NCBI RefSeq assembly: GCF_000300005.1
Contig: NC_018691.1
Location: 2,170,001-2,234,000, forward strand
From: Alloalcanivorax dieselolei B5
GTDB lineage: Bacteria; Pseudomonadota; Gammaproteobacteria; Pseudomonadales; Alcanivoracaceae
Length of the DNA: 64,000 bases
Direction: 5' to 3'
This document shows, piece after piece, positions 10,078 through 19,249 of this stretch (positions are counted from its first letter, which is position 1; every line of letters begins with the position of its first letter). The translations under genes were made by a program, and so were the position numbers. A model generated the notes under the pieces. That model worked only from the letters and a program-made list of their open reading frames with translations. It was not told the origin of the DNA and ran no database searches.

Positions 10078-10101
10078 GCACCGGGCCGAAAGGTCCGGTG
10101 C
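10078..10101 (+). promoter_or_regulatory. Strong hairpin between adhesin and secretion genes
   Basis: GCACCGGGCC (10078-10087) and GGTCCGGTGC (10092-10101) pair around a GAAA tetraloop with a single G-U pair. No T-run follows, so it may be a partial terminator or an mRNA-stabilising hairpin that sets the ratio of adhesin to secretion-gene transcript. Confidence 0.6.
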
Positions 10102-10132
10102 TTCCCAGGGAAAGCTGCAGTTAAGGATCTAA

Positions 10133-11524
10133 ATGCGGTCTCATGGAAGCAAGGGAGTTCATCGTCCATACCTGTTAGCGATGGTGATGATCTGCGTTTG
10201 TCTTGGCGAAGCCGGGGCAGGGGAAGCCGGTATTGATATCGATGACTCGAAACGTTCCATCAAGCAAGTTCCGGTGTACGGAAGAGAAACAGACTTCGAT
10301 ATTGTCGGCGCGGTTCAACGGGCGGTGAATACACATCCGGTGATCGCCGAATCCATAGGCCGCCTGTTTCAGCAAAACGAGCAGGTGGCGGTGGCACGCG
10401 CGGGCTATTATCCCGAACTCAGTGCCGGTCTGAGCCGTGGCTACCGGGACTCCACCGGACGCTCTGAAGAAGCACTGACCGCTTCGGCCTCCCAGATGTT
10501 GTATGACTTCGGCAAGGTGTCCAGTTCGGTGGCGGCGGCTTCCCACGGGGTGGAACGGGACCGGGCCAACGTGCTCTTGGCAGTGGACCAGCTTGCCCAG
10601 CAAACCGCTCAGGCGGTGATTGAGGTTCAGCGCTATCAAACCCTGCTGGCGATTGCCGAGGAGCAGGTGGAAGCCATTGGAGAGTTACAGGAGTTGGCGT
10701 CTCAGCGGGCCGCCAAGGGCGCCGCCACCCGGTCGGACGAGATTCAGGCGCTGTCCCGCAAAGAAGCGGCCCAGGCCACGGTTTTGCAGTTCCAGGCACA
10801 AAGTGATGCCTGGCAGCGTAATCTGCAAAGCCTGTTGAATGCCCCCGGGCCGGTCACGGTATCTCCGGAGTTTCCCGATCATCTGGCCGACGCCTGCCTT
10901 CGTGTGGAGGAAGACTTCGATAATGTGCCCCGGATCATGCGGGCGGAAGCGGAGCGGGCCGAGGCCCGTTCGCTGATTCGGCAGGCGCGGGCGCAAATGT
11001 TACCGACGTTCTCGATCTCGGCGGATTTCGAGCACTATCTGAATGATCGGCCCGCGGAGCTGGAAGCGATGGATCGGGACAATGACGTTTTCGTTTCCGT
11101 GGGGGTAAGCAGCAAGCTGTATCAAGGCGGTGCCTTAAAGGCCCGCCGGCGGGCGGCTGACTATGCCCTTGAGGCGGCGAATGCCGCCCGGGATGCCGCC
11201 TACCGGGAAGTCTCTCTGGGGTTACGGGAGGCCAAGGTACAGACACTCAGCTTGTCCGGGCGCCTCGAATTGCTGAACAACCGCTATAACAGCATCGCCG
11301 AAACGCAAAAGCTGTATCGGCAACAGTATTTATCATTGGGAACGCGCTCGCTGTTGGACATTCTCAATACGGAACAGGAGATCCACCAGTCCCGCTTCGA
11401 GCAGCAGAACACCCGATTTGATCTGCGCCGCCTGCAAATCGACTGTCTTTACAACGTGGCGGAAATCCGCGCGGCGTTTGGTTTGAGCAGCGCCGCCGTA
11501 CAGGGAGTACCGATTCAGCCATGA
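10133..11524 (+). CDS. TolC-family outer-membrane channel of type I secretion
   Basis: This 463-residue protein is the outer-membrane tunnel partner of the downstream exporter. It has a hydrophobic signal region at about residues 13-30, then two internally similar coiled-coil halves typical of TolC/LapE proteins (VQRAVNTHPVIAESIG near residue 62; YNSIAETQKLYRQQYLSLGTRSLLDILNTEQE near residue 385). The SLGTRSLLDVLN-like segment is diagnostic of adhesin-linked channels. Its stop overlaps the next start by four bases (ATGA), indicating coupling. The amino end before the hydrophobic stretch is unusually long, and an ATG about 16 codons later is a possible start. Confidence 0.9.
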   Translation: MRSHGSKGVHRPYLLAMVMICVCLGEAGAGEAGIDIDDSKRSIKQVPVYGRETDFDIVGAVQRAVNTHPVIAESIGRLFQQNEQVAVARAGYYPELSAGLSRGYRDSTGRSEEALTASASQMLYDFGKVSSSVAAASHGVERDRANVLLAVDQLAQQTAQAVIEVQRYQTLLAIAEEQVEAIGELQELASQRAAKGAATRSDEIQALSRKEAAQATVLQFQAQSDAWQRNLQSLLNAPGPVTVSPEFPDHLADACLRVEEDFDNVPRIMRAEAERAEARSLIRQARAQMLPTFSISADFEHYLNDRPAELEAMDRDNDVFVSVGVSSKLYQGGALKARRRAADYALEAANAARDAAYREVSLGLREAKVQTLSLSGRLELLNNRYNSIAETQKLYRQQYLSLGTRSLLDILNTEQEIHQSRFEQQNTRFDLRRLQIDCLYNVAEIRAAFGLSSAAVQGVPIQP

Positions 11525-13710
11525 GTACCCCGGACGTTGAAGAAACCCCGGTCGAAGCCACGCCGGCTCCCGACTACGGACCCTGGACCGAAGCCATGTT
11601 GGCGGTGGCCCGGCATTATCGTTTGGAATACTCCGAGGAGAATGTTCATCTGACCGCCGCCTGGAGCATGGGACAGAGCCCCGGCGATGTGCTGAAGGCC
11701 ATGGCTCGTCAGTTGGGACTGGCCTGCAAGATCGGCGATCTTGGCCGAATGTCGTTGACACCTTGGCGGTTTCCTCTGGTTGTGCAATTCAAGGACGGTC
11801 AGGTAGCGGTGGCCGAAAGCATCGGCGGTGATGGGACGGTGGCTCTGTCCTACAGTGGCGATCAGGGCCTCAAAAGTCAGCTTCCCCGTCAGGAGCTGAT
11901 CGACAATGTGGTTCTCACACTGATCCTGAGACCGACCCGTTCGGCCCCCGACGCCCGGGTGGACGATTATGTCCGGCCTTATCAGTCCAATTGGTTCCGG
12001 CGCATCATCCTTCGTGATCTGAAGCCCTACGGACATGTGATGCTGGCATCGCTGGTAGCCAATCTATTGGCATTGGCCGGCATTTTGTTTTCCCGCCAGG
12101 TTTACGACCGCGTGGTTCCGGCGGAATCCTATGCCACCTTATACGTCCTGTTCTCCGGTGTACTGGTGGCCATGGTGTTTGACTTCATTCTGCGCAGAAG
12201 CCGCGTTCATATCACAGATCTGTTGGGCAAGCGGGCCGATATGCGAGTGTCCGATCGGGTCTTTGGCCACGCGTTACGCATTAAAAACTCGGAAAAGCCG
12301 CGCTCGACCGGGTCCTTTATCGCCCAGATTCGCGAGCTGGAGCATATTCGGGAATTGCTCACCTCCAGTACGGTAACGGCTTTCGCCGATATGCCTTTCT
12401 TCTTCCTGTTCTGTTTCGTGCTCTGGTATATCGCCGGTCCCTTGGTGCTGGTGCCGCTGGCCGCGGTGGTGCTGATGATCATCCCCGGCCTGCTGGCGCA
12501 GCGTCGCCTGCATGTTCTCGCCAACGAGGCCATGCGCGAGTCTTCATTACGTAATGCCATGCTGGTGGAAACTATCCAGGGATTGGAGGACGTCAAATCG
12601 CTGCAAGCGGAAGCGCGCTTTCAGCAGCAGTGGAATCACTACAACGCGATCACCGCCGACGTCAATCTGAAGCTGCGTTACATCGCCAATACTCTGGTGG
12701 TGTGGAGTCACACGATACAAAGCGGGGTATTCGCCGTCATCGTTCTGTTTGGTGCGCCGATGGTGATGGAAGCGGAATTATCGGTGGGGTCGCTGGTGGC
12801 GGCATCGATCCTGGCATCACGTATGATGGCACCGATGTCTCAGATCACGCATGTGATGAGCAAATGGCAGCATGCCAAGGTGGCGATGAGCAGTCTGGAT
12901 CAGATCATGGAACGCGCGGTGGATCACCCGGAGGAGGAAAAACGGGTTCATCGGCCGTTCGTCACCGGTCACTATCAGTTGAAGCAGACGGTGTTCCAAT
13001 ATGCCGAGGCCCCCACCGCGGCGTTGGCGGTGAAGTCACTGACCATCAACCCGGGAGAGCGCATTGGTGTGCTGGGACGCAATGGCGCGGGCAAATCCAC
13101 GCTTCTGCAGGCTCTGGCCGGCGCCATCGAAGCCGGCTCCGGACAGGTTCTCCTGGACGGCGTCAATCTCACCCATATCGATCCGGCGGATGTGCGTCGG
13201 GATGTCGGTCTCCTCAGCCAGAACGCGCGACTGTTCCACGGCACCCTGCGGGATAACCTGATGCTGGGTGCCCCCCATGTGTCTGATCAGGAGTTACTCG
13301 CCGCCATGGACATGACCGGTGCCAGCGATTATCTGAGAACGCTGCCCGACGGGCTTGATCATCCAATTCTTGAAGGCGGGCTCGGATTGTCCGGTGGCCA
13401 GCGCCAGTCCCTATTATTGTCCCGCCTGCTGTTGCGGCAGCCCAATGTTCTGCTGCTGGATGAGCCCACCGCCTCATTGGATGAGACAGCGGAAAAGAAA
13501 TTCATTCAGAGAACGAGTGACTGGTTGGAACACAGAACCCTGGTGGTGGCGACACACCGGATGAGTATGCTTAATCTGGTCGACCGCATCATCGTGCTGG
13601 AGAATGGCCAGATTTTGTTGGACGATGCGCGCGCCAAAGTACTGTCCATTCTATCAAAAAAGGCACCGGTTCAGTCCGCGAAAAGTAACGAGGAAGGGAC
13701 CCGGCCATGA
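11521..13710 (+). CDS. Type I secretion ABC exporter with C39-like domain (LapB type)
   Basis: This 729-residue inner-membrane ATPase powers export of the adhesin. Residues 1-about 145 form a degenerate C39 peptidase-like domain that lacks an obvious catalytic cysteine and so should bind rather than cleave the substrate. Residues about 160-440 are the six-helix ABC membrane domain. The nucleotide-binding domain follows: Walker A GRNGAGKST near residue 520, a Q-loop region (SQNARLF), signature LSGGQRQS near 623, Walker B NVLLLDEPTAS near 643 and the switch histidine in VVATHR near 678. It overlaps both neighbours by four bases. Family relatives include LapB and RTX-toxin exporters. Confidence 0.94.
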   Translation: MSTPDVEETPVEATPAPDYGPWTEAMLAVARHYRLEYSEENVHLTAAWSMGQSPGDVLKAMARQLGLACKIGDLGRMSLTPWRFPLVVQFKDGQVAVAESIGGDGTVALSYSGDQGLKSQLPRQELIDNVVLTLILRPTRSAPDARVDDYVRPYQSNWFRRIILRDLKPYGHVMLASLVANLLALAGILFSRQVYDRVVPAESYATLYVLFSGVLVAMVFDFILRRSRVHITDLLGKRADMRVSDRVFGHALRIKNSEKPRSTGSFIAQIRELEHIRELLTSSTVTAFADMPFFFLFCFVLWYIAGPLVLVPLAAVVLMIIPGLLAQRRLHVLANEAMRESSLRNAMLVETIQGLEDVKSLQAEARFQQQWNHYNAITADVNLKLRYIANTLVVWSHTIQSGVFAVIVLFGAPMVMEAELSVGSLVAASILASRMMAPMSQITHVMSKWQHAKVAMSSLDQIMERAVDHPEEEKRVHRPFVTGHYQLKQTVFQYAEAPTAALAVKSLTINPGERIGVLGRNGAGKSTLLQALAGAIEAGSGQVLLDGVNLTHIDPADVRRDVGLLSQNARLFHGTLRDNLMLGAPHVSDQELLAAMDMTGASDYLRTLPDGLDHPILEGGLGLSGGQRQSLLLSRLLLRQPNVLLLDEPTASLDETAEKKFIQRTSDWLEHRTLVVATHRMSMLNLVDRIIVLENGQILLDDARAKVLSILSKKAPVQSAKSNEEGTRP

Positions 13711-14978
13711 AAGAGAGCGATAAAGCCGTCAATTCCTCCCCCTTGGAAGCCACGGGGTTGTCGATGAGCGCAGCCGGGGGAACGGCGTCTCTGCTGGATT
13801 ACGATAATGATCATCGCCATTACAACGACGAAGTGGACGATGCCACCGTGGTTCGCTCAACTCGCATTGTCTGGCTCGTTTGTCTGGTCATAGCCGCATT
13901 GCTGGCGTGGTCCTATTTCGCCGAAGTGGTGGAAGTATCAACGGGCGATGGCCGGGTGATCCCGTCTTCCCGGGAGAAGATCATCCAGTCCTTGGAGGGC
14001 GGGATCCTGACGGACTTGCGGGTCAGGGAAGGGGACATCGTTGATGCCGGGCAGGTACTGGCGCAACTGGACCTGACCAAGACCGAGTCCAGTATGGAAG
14101 AAAGTGCGGCCCGTTACCGCGCGGCTCTGGGGACCGTCGCCAGGCTAGAAGCGGAAGTCAACGAAACGCCGTTGATATTCCCTGATGCATTACAGGCCTA
14201 TCCTGAGCTCATCGCCGCCGAAACCGAGCTGTATGAAACGCGGCGCCGAGGGTTGAGATCGTCTCTGGCCGGCGTTCATAAGTCTCAGCGCATCGTGCGT
14301 GAAGAGTTGCAACTGACCAAATCGCTGCTGGAAATCGGAGCTGCCAGTAACGTGGAAGTACTGCGCTTACGGCGCCAGCTCTCGGAGCTGGAGTTGAAGG
14401 CCAGCGAAATCCGCTCTGAATACCTGATTCTCGCACGGGAAGAACTGGCCCGCGCCGAGGCCGAGGCCAACGCATTGTCCTCGGTGGTGCGGGGCCGCTC
14501 GGACACCCTGTCTAGATTGACATTACGCTCGCCGGTACGGGGGGTGGTGAAGGACATCGAAGTAAGTACCCGGGGCGGGGTGATTCCGCCGAATGGCCGT
14601 CTGATGGAAATCGTTCCACTGGACGATCAGTTACTGGTGGAAGCGCGGATCTCTCCCCGGGATATCGCCTTCATTCACCCCGGTCAGTCCGCCAAGGTGA
14701 AGATCACTGCTTACGACTATACCGTTTATGGCGACCTGGATGGCGAGGTGGCGATGATTTCGCCGGATACCATTCAGGATGAGGTCAAACCCGAGATTTT
14801 CTATTACCGTGTATTTATTCGTACCAAGGCGGACGCTCTGATCACTGATGCGGGTACCCGGTTTCCGATCGTACCGGGCATGATCGCCAAGGTGGACATC
14901 CGCACCGGTGAGAAGACCATTTTCGAGTATCTGATGAAACCGATCGATCACGCCGGAGAGGCTCTTCGGGAGCGCTAG
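13707..14978 (+). CDS. HlyD-family periplasmic adaptor of type I secretion
   Basis: This 423-residue membrane fusion protein links the ABC exporter to the TolC-like channel. A single transmembrane helix lies at about residues 52-70 (RIVWLVCLVIAALLAWSYF). It is followed by a lipoyl/barrel-sandwich half (GDGRVIPSSREKIIQSLEGG...VREGDIVDAGQVLAQLD), a long coiled coil (about residues 125-265) and the second half with RSPVRGVVKDIEVSTRGGVI. This is the LapC/HlyD layout at normal length. It starts with ATG overlapping the exporter stop and ends the operon. Confidence 0.94.
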   Translation: MKESDKAVNSSPLEATGLSMSAAGGTASLLDYDNDHRHYNDEVDDATVVRSTRIVWLVCLVIAALLAWSYFAEVVEVSTGDGRVIPSSREKIIQSLEGGILTDLRVREGDIVDAGQVLAQLDLTKTESSMEESAARYRAALGTVARLEAEVNETPLIFPDALQAYPELIAAETELYETRRRGLRSSLAGVHKSQRIVREELQLTKSLLEIGAASNVEVLRLRRQLSELELKASEIRSEYLILAREELARAEAEANALSSVVRGRSDTLSRLTLRSPVRGVVKDIEVSTRGGVIPPNGRLMEIVPLDDQLLVEARISPRDIAFIHPGQSAKVKITAYDYTVYGDLDGEVAMISPDTIQDEVKPEIFYYRVFIRTKADALITDAGTRFPIVPGMIAKVDIRTGEKTIFEYLMKPIDHAGEALRER

Positions 14979-15191
14979 TTCCGGATCATCATAAATGGCC
15001 AGGGCAAGAGGGCTGAGTGGACGGACTGGTCGGTCGATTTTGGCGCGGCACCGGCATGGTGTACCGACATTGCGCCATGGACACCGTCCTCCTGAACGGA
15101 AAACGTAACTAATAGTGTCAGAGGCTCTCGTCACCCCTGCGCTTGTGCCAGCATGCCGGTTGCTAATTGTTTACAACGTAAGGAAAACAAC

Positions 15192-15473
15192 ATGCTTGGA
15201 ATCGTAGCTGTGCTGCAAGCGCAGGCCGGTAAAGGGGACGCTCTGGCGGCGGAAATGAACAAGATCGCCGCGGAAGTACGCAAGGAAGAAGGCAATCACG
15301 CCTATAACGTTCACCAGTCCCTGAACGACAAGGATGTGGTGATGATCTATGAGCAATACACGGATCAGGCGGCGCTGGAAGCGCACCGTGAAAATATGAA
15401 GGAGCTGGGTGGCGGTCTCAAGGATCTGCTGGCGGGACGCCCTGATGTGAAACTGTTCCAGTTGGCGCAATAA
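15192..15473 (+). CDS. Antibiotic biosynthesis monooxygenase (ABM/YgiN-like) domain protein
   Basis: This 93-residue cytoplasmic protein has a single ferredoxin-like ABM domain: MLGIVAVLQAQAGKGDALAAEM, then EEGNHAYNVHQSLNDKDVVMIYEQYTDQAALEAH. Members include quinol and heme-like monooxygenases, but many have no known substrate, so I make no functional call beyond the family. I chose the ATG at 15192 because AAGGA lies nine bases upstream; a farther ATG at 15153 adds residues outside the domain. It stands alone, with a hairpin at 15481-15513 after it. Confidence 0.85.
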   Translation: MLGIVAVLQAQAGKGDALAAEMNKIAAEVRKEEGNHAYNVHQSLNDKDVVMIYEQYTDQAALEAHRENMKELGGGLKDLLAGRPDVKLFQLAQ

Positions 15474-15480
15474 GTCCGTG

Positions 15481-15513
15481 GGGAAATGGCGTGGCGCCGC
15501 CGGGCCATTTCCC
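15481..15513. terminator. Hairpin between convergent genes
   Basis: GGGAAATGGC (15481-15490) pairs perfectly with GCCATTTCCC (15504-15513). It lies between the monooxygenase stop and the MFS stop and could end transcription from both sides. No long T-run is present. Confidence 0.6.
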
Positions 15514-15523
15514 TTGCCAGCAT

Positions 15524-17038
15524 TCAGCGCCCGCCTGGTAGTGCGATCATTGGCACCATGGCGAGAAGGCCGATGCCCACGGCGGTGATCAGGGCGGTAA
15601 GGTTGAGGCCCTGGGTGAAAATCTCCCTCGCTTGATCGAGCACTCCCGCGGGTAGACGGTCCGCCATGGACACCACCTCCCAAAGGCTTTCCCTGACGAC
15701 CGCGGGTATAGTCCCGGCCAGTTGTTCGGTAACGCCGGCGCGATAGAGGCCACTGCTGAGGCTGCCTAACACGGCGACGCCCAGTGCCACCCCCAATTCC
15801 TGTACCGTCTCGGACAGCGAAGCCGCGGAGCCGGCTTTGCCTGGTGGCGCCGCCGCCACGACCAGATCGGTACCCAGCGCGGCGATGGCGCCCAAGCCCA
15901 GATAGATCAGGGCAAAGCCGCTGACGACCTGTATCGTTCGTGCTTCAGCGTCCACCCGGGCCAGCATCAGATATCCCAGCACCGAGAACAGCAGCGCTCC
16001 GGCCACCACCCGTCCGACCGGGAAGCGTCGGGCCAGTAGCGGTGCGCTGATGGCCGCCACCAGCATCGCCAGGGCTGGCGGTCCCATCCAGGCACCAGCG
16101 ATGCGGGGAGACAGGCCGCTGACCAGTTGCAGGTATTGGGTCACCAGCAGCATGGCGCCGCCGACTCCCATCAGTCCCACCAGCAGGATCAGCAGGGCCG
16201 CGGTGAATGAGCGGCCACGGAACAGGCTCAAGTCCAGTAAGGGATCCGCAAGGCGTTGCTGTCGTTTGATGAACAAAAGCAGGCCGAGAACACCAATCAG
16301 CAGTGCGGCGACCGCTTGCCAGTCCAGGCCGTGCCTGGCGAAGTGCTTAACGCCGTAGATCAGCGGCAGTAGAGCCAGAAGGGACAGTGCCACGCTGGGC
16401 AGGTCCAGCCGTCCGCTGGTTTCATCGCGGTATTCGGGGAGCAACCAGGGGGCGCAGAGCCACAGAACCGCCACCACCGGCAGAGCCACAAGAAAGGCCG
16501 ACCCCCACCAGAAATGATCCAAAAGCATACCGCCCACCAACGGGCCGGCGGCCATGCCCAGCGCGAACATGGTGGCCCAGATACCGATGGCCAGCGCTCG
16601 CTGCGATGGGTCACGAAACAAGTTGCTGATCAGCGCCAGGGTCGAGGGCATCAGGGCTGCTCCGGTAAAACCGAGTAACGCCCGCGCCACGATCAGTTGC
16701 ATAGCGGTGCTGGCGAAGGCGGCGAGCAATGAGGCCAGGGCAAAGCCGCCGGCGCCCAGCATCAGCAGTTTACGGCGCCCGATGCGGTCGCCGAGTGTAC
16801 CCATGGTGATCAGGAAACCGCTGATGAAGAAGCCATAAATGTCCATGATCCACAGCGCCTGGGCGCTGTCCGGCTTGAGGTCCGCGGCCAGCGCCGGAAA
16901 GGCGAGATAGAGCAGCGTCACGTCCAGACCCAGTAACAGGGTTGGTAGCGCCAGAACGGCGAGGCCAGCCCATTGGCGTGGACCGGCACGGCTCGCCAAT
17001 GGTGGCGAAGGAGTGGGGGATTCACAGTATGAGGTCAT
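15524..17038 (-). CDS. DHA2-family MFS drug exporter (EmrB/QacA type)
   Basis: This 504-residue protein has about 14 hydrophobic segments, the layout of the DHA2 major facilitator drug:proton antiporters. The conserved loop motif after helix 2 reads GTLGDRIGRRKLLMLG (near residue 82), and motif C-like glycines follow in helix 5 (GAALMPSTLALI). It should expel hydrophobic or cationic compounds across the inner membrane. The ATG at 17038 has AGGAGAAG ahead of it. It is divergent, across 89 bases, from an MmyB-type regulator that probably controls it. Confidence 0.9.
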   Translation of the reverse strand: MTSYCESPTPSPPLASRAGPRQWAGLAVLALPTLLLGLDVTLLYLAFPALAADLKPDSAQALWIMDIYGFFISGFLITMGTLGDRIGRRKLLMLGAGGFALASLLAAFASTAMQLIVARALLGFTGAALMPSTLALISNLFRDPSQRALAIGIWATMFALGMAAGPLVGGMLLDHFWWGSAFLVALPVVAVLWLCAPWLLPEYRDETSGRLDLPSVALSLLALLPLIYGVKHFARHGLDWQAVAALLIGVLGLLLFIKRQQRLADPLLDLSLFRGRSFTAALLILLVGLMGVGGAMLLVTQYLQLVSGLSPRIAGAWMGPPALAMLVAAISAPLLARRFPVGRVVAGALLFSVLGYLMLARVDAEARTIQVVSGFALIYLGLGAIAALGTDLVVAAAPPGKAGSAASLSETVQELGVALGVAVLGSLSSGLYRAGVTEQLAGTIPAVVRESLWEVVSMADRLPAGVLDQAREIFTQGLNLTALITAVGIGLLAMVPMIALPGGR

Positions 17039-17127
17039 CTCGCTTCTCCTATGGAAGAAGCGGTATTCTTGAGGGATTCTACTAACCGTACAATTTAAGC
17101 CCTTATGCTATTAGCAGGACTAACAGA

Positions 17128-17973
17128 ATGAGCCCGGTAAAATCACTGGCCCGCACCCGGCGCGAGCTTGCGGAATTCGTGCGGCAACGTCGCGAGCGTG
17201 TGACACCGGCGGAAGTGGGGCTGCCTTCCGGGCCCCGCCGCCGCACCCCGGGATTACGTCGGGAAGAGGTGGCGGCGCTCGCCGGTGTCGGCATCACCTG
17301 GTATACGTGGTTCGAGCAGGGCAGGGATATCAATGTCTCGGAAACCTTTCTCCTCAATCTGTCCCGGGTGCTGAAACTGGATGACGAGGACTGCTGCCAT
17401 TTGTTCCTGCTGGCGCAACAGCGGCCGCCGGCCTATGAGGCCCGCCAGGCCACAGCGGTTTCCCCGTTAACGCAAGCGGTTCTGGATCAGCTTGCACCTT
17501 GTCCGGCCTATGTAATGAATTTGCGCTGGGATCTGGTAGCCTGGAACCCATCCGCGGATCGTTGGTTCGGGTTGAACGATCGCGCCGCCACCGAGCGCAA
17601 CCTGCTGCGGCTGGTGTTTCGTGACGCCGGTTTGCGTGAACGAATGCCGGACTGGGAGCGGGAGGCGCGGAAGCTGCTGGCGAACTTTCGTTGCGATCTG
17701 GCGGTGGCGCCGGAGGATCCGACGATGCTGGCGTTTGTCGATGATATGAGACGGTTGTCGGAACCGTTCCGGCATTGGTGGGACGAGCCGGACCGGCACG
17801 GCTATCAACGTGGCATCAGCCGTCTGACAGGGGACGATGGCCGGGTGCGATCGCTAAGGCACGAGATGCTGATCGTGGATGAACACCATCATTTACGCAT
17901 GTTGGTGTATTTCGATGATGACACCAGGAACGGTGTAGGCGGCACCGATTCCCGGCGGGCTATAGAGGGTTAA
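17128..17973 (+). CDS. XRE-type regulator with MmyB-like ligand domain
   Basis: This 281-residue transcription factor has an amino-terminal helix-turn-helix (about residues 15-95, with RTPGLRREEVAALAGVGITWYTWFEQGRDINVS, a signature of the MmyB group) and a PAS-like ligand-binding domain (about 115-270, including YVMNLRWDLVAWNPSADRWFG). Regulators of this type commonly control adjacent transporters or dehydrogenases and may bind fatty acids or similar molecules. Its position divergent from the MFS exporter suggests local control of that gene. Its stop overlaps the stop of the convergent acyl-CoA dehydrogenase by two bases. Confidence 0.9.
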   Translation: MSPVKSLARTRRELAEFVRQRRERVTPAEVGLPSGPRRRTPGLRREEVAALAGVGITWYTWFEQGRDINVSETFLLNLSRVLKLDDEDCCHLFLLAQQRPPAYEARQATAVSPLTQAVLDQLAPCPAYVMNLRWDLVAWNPSADRWFGLNDRAATERNLLRLVFRDAGLRERMPDWEREARKLLANFRCDLAVAPEDPTMLAFVDDMRRLSEPFRHWWDEPDRHGYQRGISRLTGDDGRVRSLRHEMLIVDEHHHLRMLVYFDDDTRNGVGGTDSRRAIEG

Positions 17974-19184
17974 TCGTTGTATTCCTGAATCTTCATTTTA
18001 CCTAATTGCGACATGTGGACTTCGTCGGGGCCGTCGGCGATGCGCACGAAGCGGTTCAGAGTGAAGAAGTGAGCGATCGGCGTATCGTCGCTGACCCCCA
18101 TGCCGCCATGGGCCTGGATAGCGCGGTCGGTCACGTTCTGTGCCATCTGTGGCGCCACCACCTTGATCGCCGCGATCAGATCCTTGGCGTCCTTGTTGCC
18201 GTATTTGTCCATACGGTCAGCGGCTTTCAGTGTTAGCAGGCGGGCTTGTTCGATATCGCAAAAAGAACGGGCGATGTCCTGGCGAATACTGCTTTGCTCG
18301 GACAGTTTGCGACCGAACGCCACCCGATTCTCCACCCGGCGGGCCATGATTTCGAGGCTGCGCTGAGCCTGGCCAATCGAGCGCATGCAATGGTGAATGC
18401 GGCCCGGGCCGAGCCGACCCTGGGCGATTTCGAAGCCGCATCCCTCGCCGAGAATCAGATTGCGCTTGGGGATACGCACATTCTCCAGGCGCAGCTCCGC
18501 TTCACCGCCCGGTGAGTTGAGGCTGCCGAATACCGTCAGATTGCGGACGATGTGAATCCCTGGCGTGTCGCGGGGAATAATCACGGTGGACTGTTGTTGA
18601 TGGCGAGGCGCGTCGGGGTCCGTTTTACCCATTAACAACAGCACCTTGCAGCGCGGATCCATGATGCCGGAGATCCACCACTTGCGGCCATTGATGACGT
18701 AGTCGTCGCCGTCGGACTTGATTTCGGTTTCGATGTTGGTGGCGTCGGAGGAGGCCACCTGCGGTTCCGTCATCAGATAGGCGGAACGGATTTCTCCGTC
18801 CATCAGCGGCTTGAGCCATTGCTCCTGTTGTTCGGCATTGCCGTATTTGGCGAGCACTTCCATGTTGCCTGTGTCCGGGGCGGAGCAGTTGAACACCTCG
18901 GCGGACCAGGGAATTCGTCCCATGATTTCGCACAGCGGTGCGTATTCCAGATTACTGAGTCCGGGGCTGAGATCACCGTACTCCTTCGGCAGGAACAGAT
19001 TCCACAGACCTTCGGCGCGGGCCTTTTCCTTCAGCTCCTCAAGCCCGGGCCAGGGTTGCCAGACCCTGGCCGGGTCGGTGACCCAGTCATGCTGTTCCTG
19101 TTCCCGCGGCGCGATATAGGTGTCCATGAAGCGCTGCAAGCGCGCCAGCAGCTCCAGGGTTTGTTCGGAATGATCGAAGTTCAT
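17970..19184 (-). CDS. Acyl-CoA dehydrogenase, ACAD10/11-like
   Basis: This 404-residue flavoprotein has the three-part acyl-CoA dehydrogenase fold: a helical start, a beta domain with YLMTEPQVASSDATNIET near residue 138, and a helical carboxy domain with AIQAHGGMGVSDDTPIAHFFTLNRFVRIADGPDEVH. The TEPxVASSDA form and the ADGPDEVH end are characteristic of the ACAD10/ACAD11 branch. It is the last gene of a minus-strand group with an SDR and an aminoglycoside-phosphotransferase-like kinase, the same partners that eukaryotic ACAD10/11 carry as fused domains. That supports a role in 4-hydroxyacyl-CoA turnover rather than ordinary beta-oxidation. Confidence 0.88.
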   Translation of the reverse strand: MNFDHSEQTLELLARLQRFMDTYIAPREQEQHDWVTDPARVWQPWPGLEELKEKARAEGLWNLFLPKEYGDLSPGLSNLEYAPLCEIMGRIPWSAEVFNCSAPDTGNMEVLAKYGNAEQQEQWLKPLMDGEIRSAYLMTEPQVASSDATNIETEIKSDGDDYVINGRKWWISGIMDPRCKVLLLMGKTDPDAPRHQQQSTVIIPRDTPGIHIVRNLTVFGSLNSPGGEAELRLENVRIPKRNLILGEGCGFEIAQGRLGPGRIHHCMRSIGQAQRSLEIMARRVENRVAFGRKLSEQSSIRQDIARSFCDIEQARLLTLKAADRMDKYGNKDAKDLIAAIKVVAPQMAQNVTDRAIQAHGGMGVSDDTPIAHFFTLNRFVRIADGPDEVHMSQLGKMKIQEYND

Positions 19185-19249
19185 GGAAGCTCCCCCTTTT
19201 TTTGGGAAAAGAGATTGGGAAAAGTCGCTGGAAAAACGGAATCAGGCTG

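Noticed and set aside
5111-10081. A 1656-codon open frame on the minus strand across the whole adhesin gene
   Set aside because: Its translation is rich in Arg, His, Gly and Ile with no family pattern, and it mirrors the repeats of the plus-strand adhesin, whose BapA, Ig and RTX motifs are unmistakable. The open antisense frame follows from codon bias and the repeats.
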